Source: a virus. Taken from it: a DNA stretch of 64,000 nt. The stretch is taken from the IMG/VR virus record IMGVR_UViG_3300037112_000155, positions 1-64,000 of that record; one strand, given 5' to 3'. Each line of letters starts with the position of its first letter. The first letter of the stretch is position 1. Of this stretch, positions 32,604-41,520 are shown piece by piece. The notes under the pieces were generated by a model. The model was not told the DNA's origin. It saw only the letters and a program-made list of their open reading frames with translations, and did no database searches. The translations under genes and the position numbers were made by a program.

Positions 32604-34451
32604 TTAGCGGGTCAGGCCCACATAGGCGTTGAGCTGCACCATCTGGTCGGCCGGGTGGAACTTCAGGAACAGGTCGGCGTGACCGATGCGCTGTTCAGCC
32701 GCTGTGGTCTTGATGACCACGCTGGGGCTGTTGATGTAGCCACGCTTGGACAGTTCGGAGAGTCCGGTGTCCAACGCCGTCTTCAGCGAGGTGAGCTGGA
32801 GACCGTCGAGCGAGCTGGCTCCCACGAAGGGGTCGCCGATCGCAAGCATGGTGGCAACCACCAGGCCCTTGATGCGGACGCGCAGCACCTGGGTGTAGTC
32901 GCTGGCATCGGTGGCGCAGGTCTTGTCATGCAACAGCGCCGGACCGGTGGTCTTGGTCTTGAGCACGTTGATGTTGACCTGGGTGAGCGCATCGAGCTGG
33001 CCGGGTGTGTAGGTCAGGCCCGGCAGCTGCTGAATGCCGGAGACCGACAGGTTGGTCAGTGCGCGCTTCTCGTCGAGCATGCCGCAGATACCGGCAACGA
33101 ACGTCGCGATGTTGCTGACATAGTTGGTGGCAAAGCCATTCGAAAGAATGGCCTGGTCTGCAACCACATGCAGGTAGGCGCCGATGTCGATCGGATTCTG
33201 GTTGATGTCCTGTTCCGCGGCATCATCGTACTGTCCGCTCGCCGTCTGGAAGAAGCCAGGCTTGCGCGAACCGGAAGCAAAGTCGACACACAGGGGATTC
33301 AGATGCGCGGTGTCCGTGCCCGCCGTGTAGGCGATGCCGAGCAGGCCTGCACCGGCCGTGGTCACAACTCCGTTGGCGTCGTACTTGGGCAGGTAACCCA
33401 CCCACTTGCGCACATCGACCAGCTTGTAGGAAGCAGGGCCAGTCGTGCCGATGAAGCCAATGCACTCGTTGCCGAGCATGCTCACCGACGCGCAGAAGTT
33501 GGCGAGGGTGTAGCCCCAGTTGACTTCGGAGAAGCCCGCGGCCTTGCGCGACGCAAGGGTCACACCGGCGAAGGCAGCAACCGCTGTTCCGTTCGAGTCC
33601 GTTGTCTCGGACGCCCACTGGAACGTGAGGTTGCCATACGCATCGGCTGAGGTTTTGAGCCAGTCGAGCGCACTCGGGTTGATGACCGGGTTGTTGAGGG
33701 ACGTGGTAGCGTCGCCTGCGACATAGAAGGCCACGTTCGGCGCATTGAAGAGCGCCTCCGGAACCACAATCTGTTTGACCTGGAAGCCCTGGAGCAAGTC
33801 GAGCGCCTTGAGCAAGGCGACGAACTGCTGGCGGCCGGTGAGTCCGAGGCCGGTTACGCACGCGGTCAGCGTCGGAGCCGCCTGATGGGCTACGCCTGCC
33901 AGAGCCGCTGCGGCCTGAACCGTGATGGCATTGGCGAGGGTCGCGCTGGCTCCGGTACCGATCTGCAGACCTGCATTGCCGGCGATCAAGCCGTCGATGG
34001 TGAGGTCGCCGTTGTCGGTCGTCTGCAGCGGGTCGTTGGAATAGATCAGAGCCTCGCCGAAGTAAACGGCGAGCACACCGGCCTTGTACCAGACCTTGTA
34101 GTCGGTCGCGGCGGTGGCCTGAACCTGGCCGAACTCCAGACCGAAGCCTGCAGTCAAAGCGCCCGGGGTGGAATCTGCGCCGATGCCAGTGAGGGTCATC
34201 GGAGCGGTACCCATGCGGAACAGGATCAGGTTGTCGGAATTGGATGCAGCCTCTTCCATGCCCCGGATCAGGTTGCCCTGCAGTCCGAATTCGAGAGCCG
34301 CTTTGGTGCGATCGACAACCTGGTAAGGCTGGTTGGCGACGCCCTGGCCGGACGTGCTGATGACAAGAGTGGAGTCGGCCACCGGCTGCCGCTGAACGGC
34401 GAGGCCGCCATCAACGGTGTTGACCAGAATCCCAGGCAGATTGTTGTACAT
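32604..34451 (-). CDS. Tail sheath protein
   Basis: 615 aa. The N-terminus (P-G-I-L-V-N-T-V-D-G-G) and C-terminus (G-H-A-D-L-F-L-K-F-H-P-A-D-Q-M-V-Q-L-N-A-Y-V-G) fit phage sheath subunits, whose terminal arms weave neighbouring subunits together. C-terminal features include K-T-A-L-D-T-G-L-S-E-L-S-K-R-G-Y-I. The gene is directly followed by the tube gene. It defines the phage as contractile-tailed. It encodes the contractile outer layer that drives the tube into the host envelope. Confidence 0.9.
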   Translation of the reverse strand: MYNNLPGILVNTVDGGLAVQRQPVADSTLVISTSGQGVANQPYQVVDRTKAALEFGLQGNLIRGMEEAASNSDNLILFRMGTAPMTLTGIGADSTPGALTAGFGLEFGQVQATAATDYKVWYKAGVLAVYFGEALIYSNDPLQTTDNGDLTIDGLIAGNAGLQIGTGASATLANAITVQAAAALAGVAHQAAPTLTACVTGLGLTGRQQFVALLKALDLLQGFQVKQIVVPEALFNAPNVAFYVAGDATTSLNNPVINPSALDWLKTSADAYGNLTFQWASETTDSNGTAVAAFAGVTLASRKAAGFSEVNWGYTLANFCASVSMLGNECIGFIGTTGPASYKLVDVRKWVGYLPKYDANGVVTTAGAGLLGIAYTAGTDTAHLNPLCVDFASGSRKPGFFQTASGQYDDAAEQDINQNPIDIGAYLHVVADQAILSNGFATNYVSNIATFVAGICGMLDEKRALTNLSVSGIQQLPGLTYTPGQLDALTQVNINVLKTKTTGPALLHDKTCATDASDYTQVLRVRIKGLVVATMLAIGDPFVGASSLDGLQLTSLKTALDTGLSELSKRGYINSPSVVIKTTAAEQRIGHADLFLKFHPADQMVQLNAYVGLTR

Positions 34452-34508
34452 TCGATTTCTCCTCGTGGATCGGGCGAACTGACAGTCTGTTCGCTACAGG
34501 TGCGGGGC

Positions 34509-35174
34509 TTAGGTGGCAGGAACTTCGATCGTCTGAATGTTCCGCCCGATGCTTACATTGACCGTCAGGTCGGTGAGTTGGCGTTCGACAAAGGTGTCGA
34601 GATATTCAAGCCGGAAGGTGTAGGCGTACTGACGCTTGTACAACTCCTGGTTTTCCTTGAGTTCCACGGTGTCTTCGAGCCGCTTCAGGAATCGGAGTTG
34701 CTTGACCCCGTAGGCTTCGAAGACCTTGTAGAAATAGGCATACCGAATCAGGAAACGGTGAAACCACATGCACAAATCGTTGGCGGTCCCATTGGACTTC
34801 GACCAGGTCTCAAAGATGACCGTGTAGTTCTCCCACCAGCCCAGCGTGACCTCGTTGTAACCGGTCAGCTCGTTCATCACGCGCGTCTCGCGCAGAGCGG
34901 GTTGGCGTGGGGCGTTGCCCAGGTTCGAAGTGGTTGCCATCTCACCATCCACGACGTGGAAGGTGAATCCGTCGAACGGGGTATCCGGCTGGGAGAGGCG
35001 CTCCTTAGGGAAATCCTCAACGTAGAAGGGAGTGACTCCCTGGGGAAGTCCCTCGGTGGTGACGTAATTGGTCAGTGCCTGCCCGACGATCTGGAAGAAA
35101 CCATTGATGTCCACAGCAGGCTTGCTGGAACGCAGTGGCGGAGGGATCATCGAGGGGTGCACGATTGCAGACAT
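34509..35174 (-). CDS. Neck / tail-completion protein
   Basis: 221 aa from the ATG at 35174, chosen because AGAGG lies about 7 bases upstream; a GTG at 35231 would overlap the promoter element. The protein is a mixed alpha/beta domain with many aromatic residues (W-W-E-N-Y-T-V-I-F-E-T-W, F-H-R-F-L-I-R-Y-A-Y-F). It lies between the neck genes and the sheath, the usual position of a tail terminator or sheath-capping protein (T4 gp15-like in role). Family match not established. Confidence 0.78.
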   Translation of the reverse strand: MSAIVHPSMIPPPLRSSKPAVDINGFFQIVGQALTNYVTTEGLPQGVTPFYVEDFPKERLSQPDTPFDGFTFHVVDGEMATTSNLGNAPRQPALRETRVMNELTGYNEVTLGWWENYTVIFETWSKSNGTANDLCMWFHRFLIRYAYFYKVFEAYGVKQLRFLKRLEDTVELKENQELYKRQYAYTFRLEYLDTFVERQLTDLTVNVSIGRNIQTIEVPAT

Positions 35175-35210
35175 GTGCGGTCCTCTCGCGGGAGGTTTAC
35201 CCGGCCACCT

Positions 35211-35226
35211 CTGTCTAGTATAGGAA
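35211..35226 (-). promoter_or_regulatory. Recurring promoter-like element (copy 2)
   Basis: Minus strand TTCCTATACTAGACAG in the 93-bp gap upstream of the neck/tail-completion gene, with its ATG 37 bp downstream. It would drive the neck-sheath-tube block. The remaining gap sequence shows no further feature. Confidence 0.65.
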
Positions 35227-35267
35227 GACACACCTCTACCGGTGATTCACCACTTGATCACGCGCAT

Positions 35268-35849
35268 TTAGGCGTTCTCCTTCTCGAGGCCAAGCTCGAA
35301 GAACTCGATTCGACCGTGATCTCCGTGCGTGGGAACCACCGACAGGACCTTCCATTTGACCGTCCGGACGAAGTGTCCGGTGAGATCGATGACCAGCTCG
35401 CCTTCGTGGTCGACCTTCAGCTCGTAGAGCTTGTCGTAGGCCTTGGCCTCCTGCAGCGTGTAGCGTTCGTAGTTCGGATAGACCTCGCTGCCGTCTGTGC
35501 GGAAGAACTCGACGTAGGCGGTTGCGCGGTTGGTATCGGTATAGCCCATACCCGCCTGGGGATACTGGCCGGTGGCCAGCACACCCGGCTTATAGACCGG
35601 GGCGACGCCGCGGTAGATCGCCATCGTTTCCTGGGTCTCGATGAACTGCCAACCCTCACCCTTGCAGTACGGGCAGTTGGGGCGCTTGCTGCCGCCTGTG
35701 ACCGGGTCCCAGCAGGCGCACGGTGTATTGCTGAGCCGGCGCAGGACAACTCCGCGGCCCTGGGGTGTAACATCCGCCCGGCCGTGAATGACTGCGTGCA
35801 GCTCTTCCCGGATGTCCGGGACCATGCTCATGTTGCCGTAGAAATCCAT
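35268..35849 (-). CDS. Head-tail connector-like protein with a zinc-type Cys cluster
   Basis: 193 aa. Cys 44, Cys 46, Cys 59 and Cys 62 form C-x-C-x12-C-x2-C followed by K-G-E-G-W, a small zinc-ribbon-like module often seen in phage neck proteins. The C-terminal two thirds are beta-rich (G-E-L-V-I-D-L-T-G-H-F-V-R-T-V-K-W-K-V-L). Position between capsid-side and sheath genes supports a connector or head-closure role. Exact family is not assigned. Confidence 0.78.
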   Translation of the reverse strand: MDFYGNMSMVPDIREELHAVIHGRADVTPQGRGVVLRRLSNTPCACWDPVTGGSKRPNCPYCKGEGWQFIETQETMAIYRGVAPVYKPGVLATGQYPQAGMGYTDTNRATAYVEFFRTDGSEVYPNYERYTLQEAKAYDKLYELKVDHEGELVIDLTGHFVRTVKWKVLSVVPTHGDHGRIEFFELGLEKENA

Positions 35850-35851
35850 GC

Positions 35852-36589
35852 TTAGTAGTACCCCGACGAGGACATCGACGTTGGAGCCAGAGGATAGCCC
35901 GGCTGGTAGATGCCAGACCGCATCGCGGAGAAGGGCGGCGAGCAGATGGGGGATGCGAAGAACTTGACCGGCTTGCCGCGGCCGCCGGTGGCGGACCCGG
36001 GATCAATCGAGGTGGCGTTTGCACCCATACCGTTCCCGCTCCAGGATCGCCCGGGGGTGCGTTCGCCCCAGTCCATGACTCCCTTGGCAGCAAAGTGGAA
36101 GGTGGGCCGGCCGCCCGGAACTGTACGGCCGCCGCTGCGGACCGCAACCTCGTAGCTCTTGATGTCGCCGGCGATCTGGGACAGGGGCTGTTTGAGGTCG
36201 GTCTTGCGATCGGCGGAGAAGTTGGCCAACACGTGCGCGCTCGGGCCCAGCAGGGAAACGATGTTCAGCATCAGGTCGCGGGTGGCGACTGCTGTGGTCC
36301 ACTGCATCCGGGCGCCAAGGAAACGTTTGAACTGCGGCCCGAACCAGGGATGATGGTTGGGTGAGATCAGGTCTGCTTTCAGACTGGCCTGGAAGATCTG
36401 GCAAGCCAGGGTGATGTCGGAGAGCTTGGCGATCGCAGGTCCGCCGCCCAGGCGCACCAGGTCCACACTCGAGTAAAACGGAGTGAGCTGACTGATGAGG
36501 TCGAAGGTGACGTCCTTCATCAGTGTCGCGCCGTTCTTCAGTTTGAGCCCGCGCGGGATCGCGATGTGGAATACGAGATTGCTCTGCAT
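35852..36589 (-). CDS. Putative neck protein
   Basis: 245 aa. N-terminal residues 1-130 are mixed helix/strand with R-F-L-G-A-R-M-Q-W and no Cys cluster; the last 70 residues are Gly/Ser/Pro-rich and likely flexible. It is separated by 2 bp from the downstream connector gene and by 3 bp from the upstream Ig-like gene. I do not recognise the family; neck/adaptor role is inferred from the neighbourhood. Confidence 0.74.
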   Translation of the reverse strand: MQSNLVFHIAIPRGLKLKNGATLMKDVTFDLISQLTPFYSSVDLVRLGGGPAIAKLSDITLACQIFQASLKADLISPNHHPWFGPQFKRFLGARMQWTTAVATRDLMLNIVSLLGPSAHVLANFSADRKTDLKQPLSQIAGDIKSYEVAVRSGGRTVPGGRPTFHFAAKGVMDWGERTPGRSWSGNGMGANATSIDPGSATGGRGKPVKFFASPICSPPFSAMRSGIYQPGYPLAPTSMSSSGYY

Positions 36590-36592
36590 GAC

Positions 36593-37138
36593 TTAGGCGA
36601 CCACCAGACTTGGCTGAAAGACGATCGTGGTTCCGATGTTGTTCGTGAGCACCAGAGTGTAGGTGCCGGGAACAATCGTCAGGCTCCAGGCACCGGAACT
36701 ATCGAGTTGATAGGAAGCCAGGGCGTAGGACGGGTCGTTGTTGCCCACCGACCAGTCGGAATAGAAGTAGGCGTAGAGGGTAAACGTCGCAAGCTGCGGA
36801 GCGCTTGGCAGGAGCGCGCCCACTCCGCCGTAGTCTTGGGTCACGGTCACGAGATCCAGACCATCTGACCCAACCAACACAATGGGCTCGATGTCGCAGT
36901 AGTAGAGATCGTTGACAGTATCATCGATCGTCACCGCATCGCGACCGGCGGCCGTTGGGGTGTACTGCAGGCAGTAACTGCCGGCACCATTGTTTACAAG
37001 GCTCAGACCATCAGCACAGGCTGCGCCATCCCGCGTAAAGGAGATGGCGAAACTGGACAGCGTGCAGGTGGTGATCGGAACACTGGCAACATCGGCGATC
37101 CAGAACTGAATCAACCGGGATTGGCCAACAGTCGCCAT
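36593..37138 (-). CDS. Ig-like virion protein
   Basis: 181 aa, beta-rich. Repeated short strands end in P-G-T-Y-T-L-V-L-T-N-N, a pattern of PEGA/Ig-like modules, and an earlier G-A-G-S-Y-C-L-Q-Y-T-P-T-A-A-G-R is similar. No membrane segment. Probably a decoration or neck-whisker type protein, judged from composition and place. Confidence 0.72.
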   Translation of the reverse strand: MATVGQSRLIQFWIADVASVPITTCTLSSFAISFTRDGAACADGLSLVNNGAGSYCLQYTPTAAGRDAVTIDDTVNDLYYCDIEPIVLVGSDGLDLVTVTQDYGGVGALLPSAPQLATFTLYAYFYSDWSVGNNDPSYALASYQLDSSGAWSLTIVPGTYTLVLTNNIGTTIVFQPSLVVA

Positions 37139-37423
37139 TTAGGTCCTGGAAAGGAAGACGGTGTGAACGAAGGAGATCTTCTTCAGCGCGTCAACCGCGC
37201 CGAGAACTCCGGCCAGATGATAGAAGAGATAGCCAATGACGACGCCCATACCGGTCAACGCCCACTGGAACTTCTGAAGCCTGCCGAGCTGGCGGCCGTG
37301 TCCTTCTACGGTGTTGGAAAGGGTGGCAAAGCGCCCTGGTTGACCCTCGATGCCGATGAATACGGCATGGATGTCTCGTACTTTGAGAAGCATTTCCTTC
37401 TCATCTGAGGACGAAAGACTCAT
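37139..37423 (-). CDS. Small single-pass membrane protein
   Basis: 94 aa. The N-terminal half is polar and helical (E-K-E-M-L-L-K-V-R-D-I, then G-R-Q-L-G-R-L-Q-K), followed by one hydrophobic helix at about residues 55-75 (G-M-G-V-V-I-G-Y-L-F-Y-H-L-A-G-V-L-G). The layout resembles XhlA-like phage membrane proteins, which pair with holins. It is not next to the lysis cassette here, so the role stays open. First minus-strand gene after the promoter-like element at 37474. Confidence 0.72.
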   Translation of the reverse strand: MSLSSSDEKEMLLKVRDIHAVFIGIEGQPGRFATLSNTVEGHGRQLGRLQKFQWALTGMGVVIGYLFYHLAGVLGAVDALKKISFVHTVFLSRT

Positions 37424-37473
37424 GGTTGGACATCCTGTTGTCGGAGTAGAGCCGCAATAAAAGGCTCCTGGAG

Positions 37474-37489
37474 CTATCTAGTATAGGAA
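37474..37489 (-). promoter_or_regulatory. Recurring promoter-like element (copy 3)
   Basis: Minus strand TTCCTATACTAGATAG in the 118-bp divergent gap between the glycosyltransferase (plus) and the small membrane protein (minus). As TATACT only reads as a -10 on the minus strand, it most likely drives the minus-strand genes. No equivalent element facing the plus-strand gene was seen. Confidence 0.62.
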
Positions 37490-37541
37490 GACGGCGGGTC
37501 TAGTCTTTGGTACCCGCTTTCGCCAATGGAATGATGGCGAT

Positions 37542-38615
37542 ATGAAACCAACTGTTTGCCTGGCCATGATGGTGAAGAATGAGAGCGCAGTCGTTCGGCG
37601 CGCCCTAGAGTCCGCGAAGCCATGGATCGATTCCTGGATCGTTTGCGACACAGGGTCGACAGATGGCACCCAGGCGATCGTGCTCGACGTACTGGGGAGC
37701 CTGCCGGGGGATCTGATTGAAGTCCCATGGGTGAATTTCGGGGCCAATCGCACGCAACTCGTACGGCTCGCTCGGGCGAAGACTGATTACGTGCTGATCA
37801 TGGATGCGGACATGGTGTTGAATGTTCGGGCTCCATTCAAGGAAAAGCTGACCGCGGATGCGTATGAGTTGCGCTACGAAGGGTCGCTCGACTACACCCA
37901 GACCATGCTGGTGTCGTCGCGCCACGAGTGGAACTATGTCGGGGTCACCCACGAATACATCACGTCGCCGACGGCGCTGCGCTTTGAGCAGATCCACGAC
38001 ATCAGCCTGACTCACCTGGCGGATGGAGCAATGCGTACGGACAAGTTCGAACGCGACATCTGCCTGTTGACCAAGGCTGTGATCGAAGATCCGACCAATC
38101 CGCGGAGCCTCTTCTATCTGGCCCAGTCCTACAAGGACTTCGGCCACTATGGGCCCGCCGAATACTGGTATGGGCGACGCGTGCTGCTTGAAGGCTTCGA
38201 CGAGGAACGCTGGTACGCCATGTATCAGAAGGGCCGGATGGCCATGCGCCTGGGAGAGGATTGGGAGGCGACCGTGCTGCCCCTATTCCTCAAGGCTTAC
38301 CAATATCGGCCGACGCGCATTGAGCCGATCTATGAAATCGTCCAGCATTACCGGGCGATCGATGAGCCGCGGATGGCATTCTTCTATGCTTCGGTCTGGG
38401 GCCACGACTTCCCCTATCCGAAGGAAGATCGGTTGTTCATCGATGCCACCATCTACCAGCACCTAATGCCGTACGAGTTTGCCTTTGCTGCGATTCAAAC
38501 CGGAAGGATCGGACTCGCGGACAGGACGCTGGCCGCGATCGAAGGGAACTCGCGCGATACGGGATGGATGCAGCCTTGGATCGCGGTCCTCAAGACCAAG
38601 ATCCAAGTGGCTTAG
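37542..38615 (+). CDS. GT-A glycosyltransferase (family 2-like) with a TPR-like C-terminal half
   Basis: 357 aa and the only plus-strand gene supported. Residues 1-130 have a GT-A fold: V-C-L-A-M-M-V-K-N-E (5-14), D-T-G-S-T-D-G-T (36-43) and the metal-binding D-A-D at 88-90. The remainder is helical with L-F-Y-L-A-Q-S-Y-K-D and Y-Q-K-G-R-M-A-M-R-L segments, like tetratricopeptide repeats. Enzymes of this type add sugars to proteins or glycans; here it could modify a virion adhesin or the host surface. Its stop overlaps convergently with the stop of the fibre-like gene on the other strand. The inverted orientation suggests separate acquisition. Confidence 0.9.
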   Translation: MKPTVCLAMMVKNESAVVRRALESAKPWIDSWIVCDTGSTDGTQAIVLDVLGSLPGDLIEVPWVNFGANRTQLVRLARAKTDYVLIMDADMVLNVRAPFKEKLTADAYELRYEGSLDYTQTMLVSSRHEWNYVGVTHEYITSPTALRFEQIHDISLTHLADGAMRTDKFERDICLLTKAVIEDPTNPRSLFYLAQSYKDFGHYGPAEYWYGRRVLLEGFDEERWYAMYQKGRMAMRLGEDWEATVLPLFLKAYQYRPTRIEPIYEIVQHYRAIDEPRMAFFYASVWGHDFPYPKEDRLFIDATIYQHLMPYEFAFAAIQTGRIGLADRTLAAIEGNSRDTGWMQPWIAVLKTKIQVA

Positions 38616-40372
38616 TTCACGAATCCGCTGTTGGTCGATGCAATCGTCAGGATCTGGAACGTGCAAGTCGTAGTGTTGCGCAGCGAGTCAATTGCCTTGA
38701 GCGTGAAACCGTACGTACCTGCCGTTGTAGGTGTACCGGAAATCACGCCAGTGCCTGAGTTCAAGGACAGACCAGGAGGCAGAGTCCCGGACAGAACCGT
38801 GAGTGCATAGGGGCTGGAACCTCCGGTAGCAAAGATCGTTTCTGAGTACGCAATGCCAAGGGTAGCGCTGGCGAGAGCCTGAGCAAACAGATAGAGTCCG
38901 GAGCTACTTCCATTCTGAGACGGAACCATGTACTTCTCGATTATGTCGGTGGACTTCACTTGGTACTTGGCCGTTTCAGATTGACCTATGTGGTTGGACT
39001 GAACGAGCGGGTTGGCATTCAGCGTGTAGGTGCCGTTAGCGGCCACCAGTTCAAAGCTGATAGCAGCCCATGCCCGTTGGGACGACATCCTCAACTGAGT
39101 ACGCATGCTGGCGATGGTGCTAGTTGGCCCATTCTCCATGAGGACAGCAGCAGCGGATGTCACCGTAGGTGTCACCGAAGTTCGAAGCGTACCAATCGCA
39201 CCCGCGAATGTATCTCCTGAGTTGGTAGCCACCGCATACGCGGTGACCATCATGTTTCCCCCGTACTGGGGGGTGTTATCCAGTTCAGCATAAAAACCAG
39301 TGCTTGCAGCACTGTGAGCCGTTACGACACGCGGTGTTGGCGCGGCGGTCGGAGTGTACGTCGGAGATACCTTGAACGCGGTGGTGACCGCCATACTTGA
39401 GTTGTTGTTTGTCCAGTAGGTCGGGTAGGTTCCCGTGCTGTTTACAATTCTGGCGCCTTCAAAACTACCAATGACGCCGTTGCCCGGATATTGACTCAAC
39501 ACGGTCGGGTTCCCACCATACATGGCAAGCACGGTGTGAATGAGGTCATTGGCATTGGTCGTGGTGACGTTGATAGTGTTCATCGCAGCCCCGCCAAGAG
39601 ACGGGACTCCTACAGCGTTCGTTGTGTCCACCGTTGCGGTGACCCCGGCCCACTGGCTCACGTAGTAGCGATAGACACCACTGCTGGCCCCGAAGTGCAT
39701 CGTCACCGTGGGAGACGCGGAGGAACCTGCGGCGATACCGGCGAACACGGCGACGTAGAGGTTAGCACCATAGGCATTGTAGGAACCGGTGTTGACCAAA
39801 GTGTATGTGGTACCTACACTGTCCGTGACGCTGGTGGGGGTCGGAGTCGCTTGCATACTCACGATAATCAGGTTTCCCGCTGTGAAGGCTGCGGGAGAGA
39901 TGGTCTCAACGTGAACACCGGTGGTGATGCCGTTGGTGTTGTTGTACAAACCGCTGTTCACCAGAGGCGACGAGGGGTAGTCGTAAGGTTCCGTGTAGCT
40001 GGTCACGGACACAGAGGCCAGAGCGGCTGAACTGAAGTTGATGGTCGAGTTGGCTGTTCCAGCCCCGAGGACACAAGGCGTCGTCCACAGTTCAATGCGG
40101 ACGCCTGAGCCGGGTTCGGTGCTTGCTCCTTGAAATGTCCATCCGGTGAAGAGGTTCGCTCCGGGGGTGATGGAGGAGACCGTCACACTGGCCGTGTAGA
40201 TAGCGATAGCCGCTACCATCAATACATTTCCGCCCACGGAGTTGCCCCCGTTCACACCCACACTGTTGTTGGCGATAGACATGGTGAGTGTCGTAGCCGC
40301 AACGGTGTTGCTGTTGGTGACCGTGTTACCACGATTCGCCATCGCAATGGGCGTGGGCGCCATCAGGGGCAT
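38612..40372 (-). CDS. Adhesin/fibre protein with a C-terminal putative Ig (He_PIG) domain
   Basis: 586 aa. Most of the protein is Thr/Ser/Ala/Val/Asn-rich beta structure. Residues about 490-580 match the putative-Ig family: S-A-T-L-G-I-A-Y-S-E-T-I, then G-T-L-P-P-G-L-S-L-N-S-G-T-G-V-I-S-G-T-P. Such domains occur on phage surface proteins. ATG overlaps the upstream stop as TAATG. Probably a virion surface adhesin; the neighbouring glycosyltransferase could act on its many Ser/Thr residues, but this is speculative. Confidence 0.8.
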   Translation of the reverse strand: MPLMAPTPIAMANRGNTVTNSNTVAATTLTMSIANNSVGVNGGNSVGGNVLMVAAIAIYTASVTVSSITPGANLFTGWTFQGASTEPGSGVRIELWTTPCVLGAGTANSTINFSSAALASVSVTSYTEPYDYPSSPLVNSGLYNNTNGITTGVHVETISPAAFTAGNLIIVSMQATPTPTSVTDSVGTTYTLVNTGSYNAYGANLYVAVFAGIAAGSSASPTVTMHFGASSGVYRYYVSQWAGVTATVDTTNAVGVPSLGGAAMNTINVTTTNANDLIHTVLAMYGGNPTVLSQYPGNGVIGSFEGARIVNSTGTYPTYWTNNNSSMAVTTAFKVSPTYTPTAAPTPRVVTAHSAASTGFYAELDNTPQYGGNMMVTAYAVATNSGDTFAGAIGTLRTSVTPTVTSAAAVLMENGPTSTIASMRTQLRMSSQRAWAAISFELVAANGTYTLNANPLVQSNHIGQSETAKYQVKSTDIIEKYMVPSQNGSSSGLYLFAQALASATLGIAYSETIFATGGSSPYALTVLSGTLPPGLSLNSGTGVISGTPTTAGTYGFTLKAIDSLRNTTTCTFQILTIASTNSGFVN

Positions 40373-41520
40373 TATTCGTACCTCATGAGGAGGGCGTTAC
40401 CTGCGGCACTTGAACCCTGAAACGCTTGAGAGAAAGGTGTAGCCTGAGTGGCGAAGTAGGTGTGGTTAGAGCCGTACACCGATACCGTTAGAATCTGACC
40501 TTCTGACACCGCCAGATAGTTCGTCCCCGCCAATCCATAAAGGGGGTAATCGAGGAGCCCAACCACTGGAGAGATGAAGTCCACAGGCACGGTGCCGTTG
40601 AAGGCTTGGTTGCCTCTGGAGGTAGGGTTAGGCACAGAGATAGTCAAACCGCCGTAAGCGTTTGAGTTCGTGGATGAGCACACTACAGGGCAAGCCCCGA
40701 GTCCGCTCTGTAGGTACAGAGTCTGCTGGTTAGCAACCGTGACGACTCCGCCTCCGTTAGTGTCCCCGATGACCACCAAGGTGACGTGCGTGTTGGTGTA
40801 GACACCGCTGGAGTTCACGCTGCGTTCGATGTACACCAACTGACCGGTGTTTACTCCTCTCCACATCAGAGCCCCGAAGTAGCTGGGTCCTCCAGAGAAG
40901 CGGCACTCCCAGGGCACCGTGGCACTCTGGGCGGTGGGTGCGCCCACACACGCTACAAATTGGGAGGTAACGTAGCCTGTGGGTACCCCAGCCCCATTGG
41001 TGGTGGTGCTGAGTTGAGCAACTAGAACCGGGGCATTCGCGGCCTGACTGTTCCCATACTGTATCTTGAGGAAGAAGTTGGTCAACGAGTCATTGGGTTG
41101 CCAGATTTCATAAACCGTGGCGTTGGTGGCAGGAACAACGGTGTTCGCTGTGACCACACCCGACTGACCGGAAGCCGTAGTGCCACTGGCTGAGTTGGTC
41201 ACGGTGAAGGTGCCCGAGGTCGTGCCGGTGAACGACGTGATGACAAACGTTCCGTTGTTGACCGAATTGCCCATGCCTGTGATGTTCAAGGCACGACCAT
41301 TCGCAAGCGGCAGACCTGTGAGCGAGGCGTATGTATAGACTGATGTGGTTCCGGTGCAGGTCACAGCACTGATGGTCAAGCCCGTCCACATGACTTGCCC
41401 TGTGTCGTTGCTTTGAATCCATCCGGCGAGCTGAAGCTGGACGCTAATCTGCGATGCCCACTGGGAGAAGTTGGCGAACGTGGAAGCGTCGTTCAAGAGG
41501 TACACAAGGTTAGCGGTCAT
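40372..41520 (-). CDS. Fibre/surface protein, tandem paralogue A
   Basis: 382 aa. Closely similar in layout to the next upstream gene: L-L-N-D-(A/S)-S-T-F-A-N near the N-terminus, D-T-G-Q-V-M-W-(T/S)-G-L, W-Q-P-N-D-(S/G)-L-T-N-F, L-V-Y-(I/V)-E-R-S-V-N-S-S-G and a shared M-R-Y-E C-terminus. Beta-rich, no membrane segment. A tandem gene duplication producing two surface proteins is the simplest reading. Function unknown. Confidence 0.8.
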   Translation of the reverse strand: MTANLVYLLNDASTFANFSQWASQISVQLQLAGWIQSNDTGQVMWTGLTISAVTCTGTTSVYTYASLTGLPLANGRALNITGMGNSVNNGTFVITSFTGTTSGTFTVTNSASGTTASGQSGVVTANTVVPATNATVYEIWQPNDSLTNFFLKIQYGNSQAANAPVLVAQLSTTTNGAGVPTGYVTSQFVACVGAPTAQSATVPWECRFSGGPSYFGALMWRGVNTGQLVYIERSVNSSGVYTNTHVTLVVIGDTNGGGVVTVANQQTLYLQSGLGACPVVCSSTNSNAYGGLTISVPNPTSRGNQAFNGTVPVDFISPVVGLLDYPLYGLAGTNYLAVSEGQILTVSVYGSNHTYFATQATPFSQAFQGSSAAGNALLMRYE

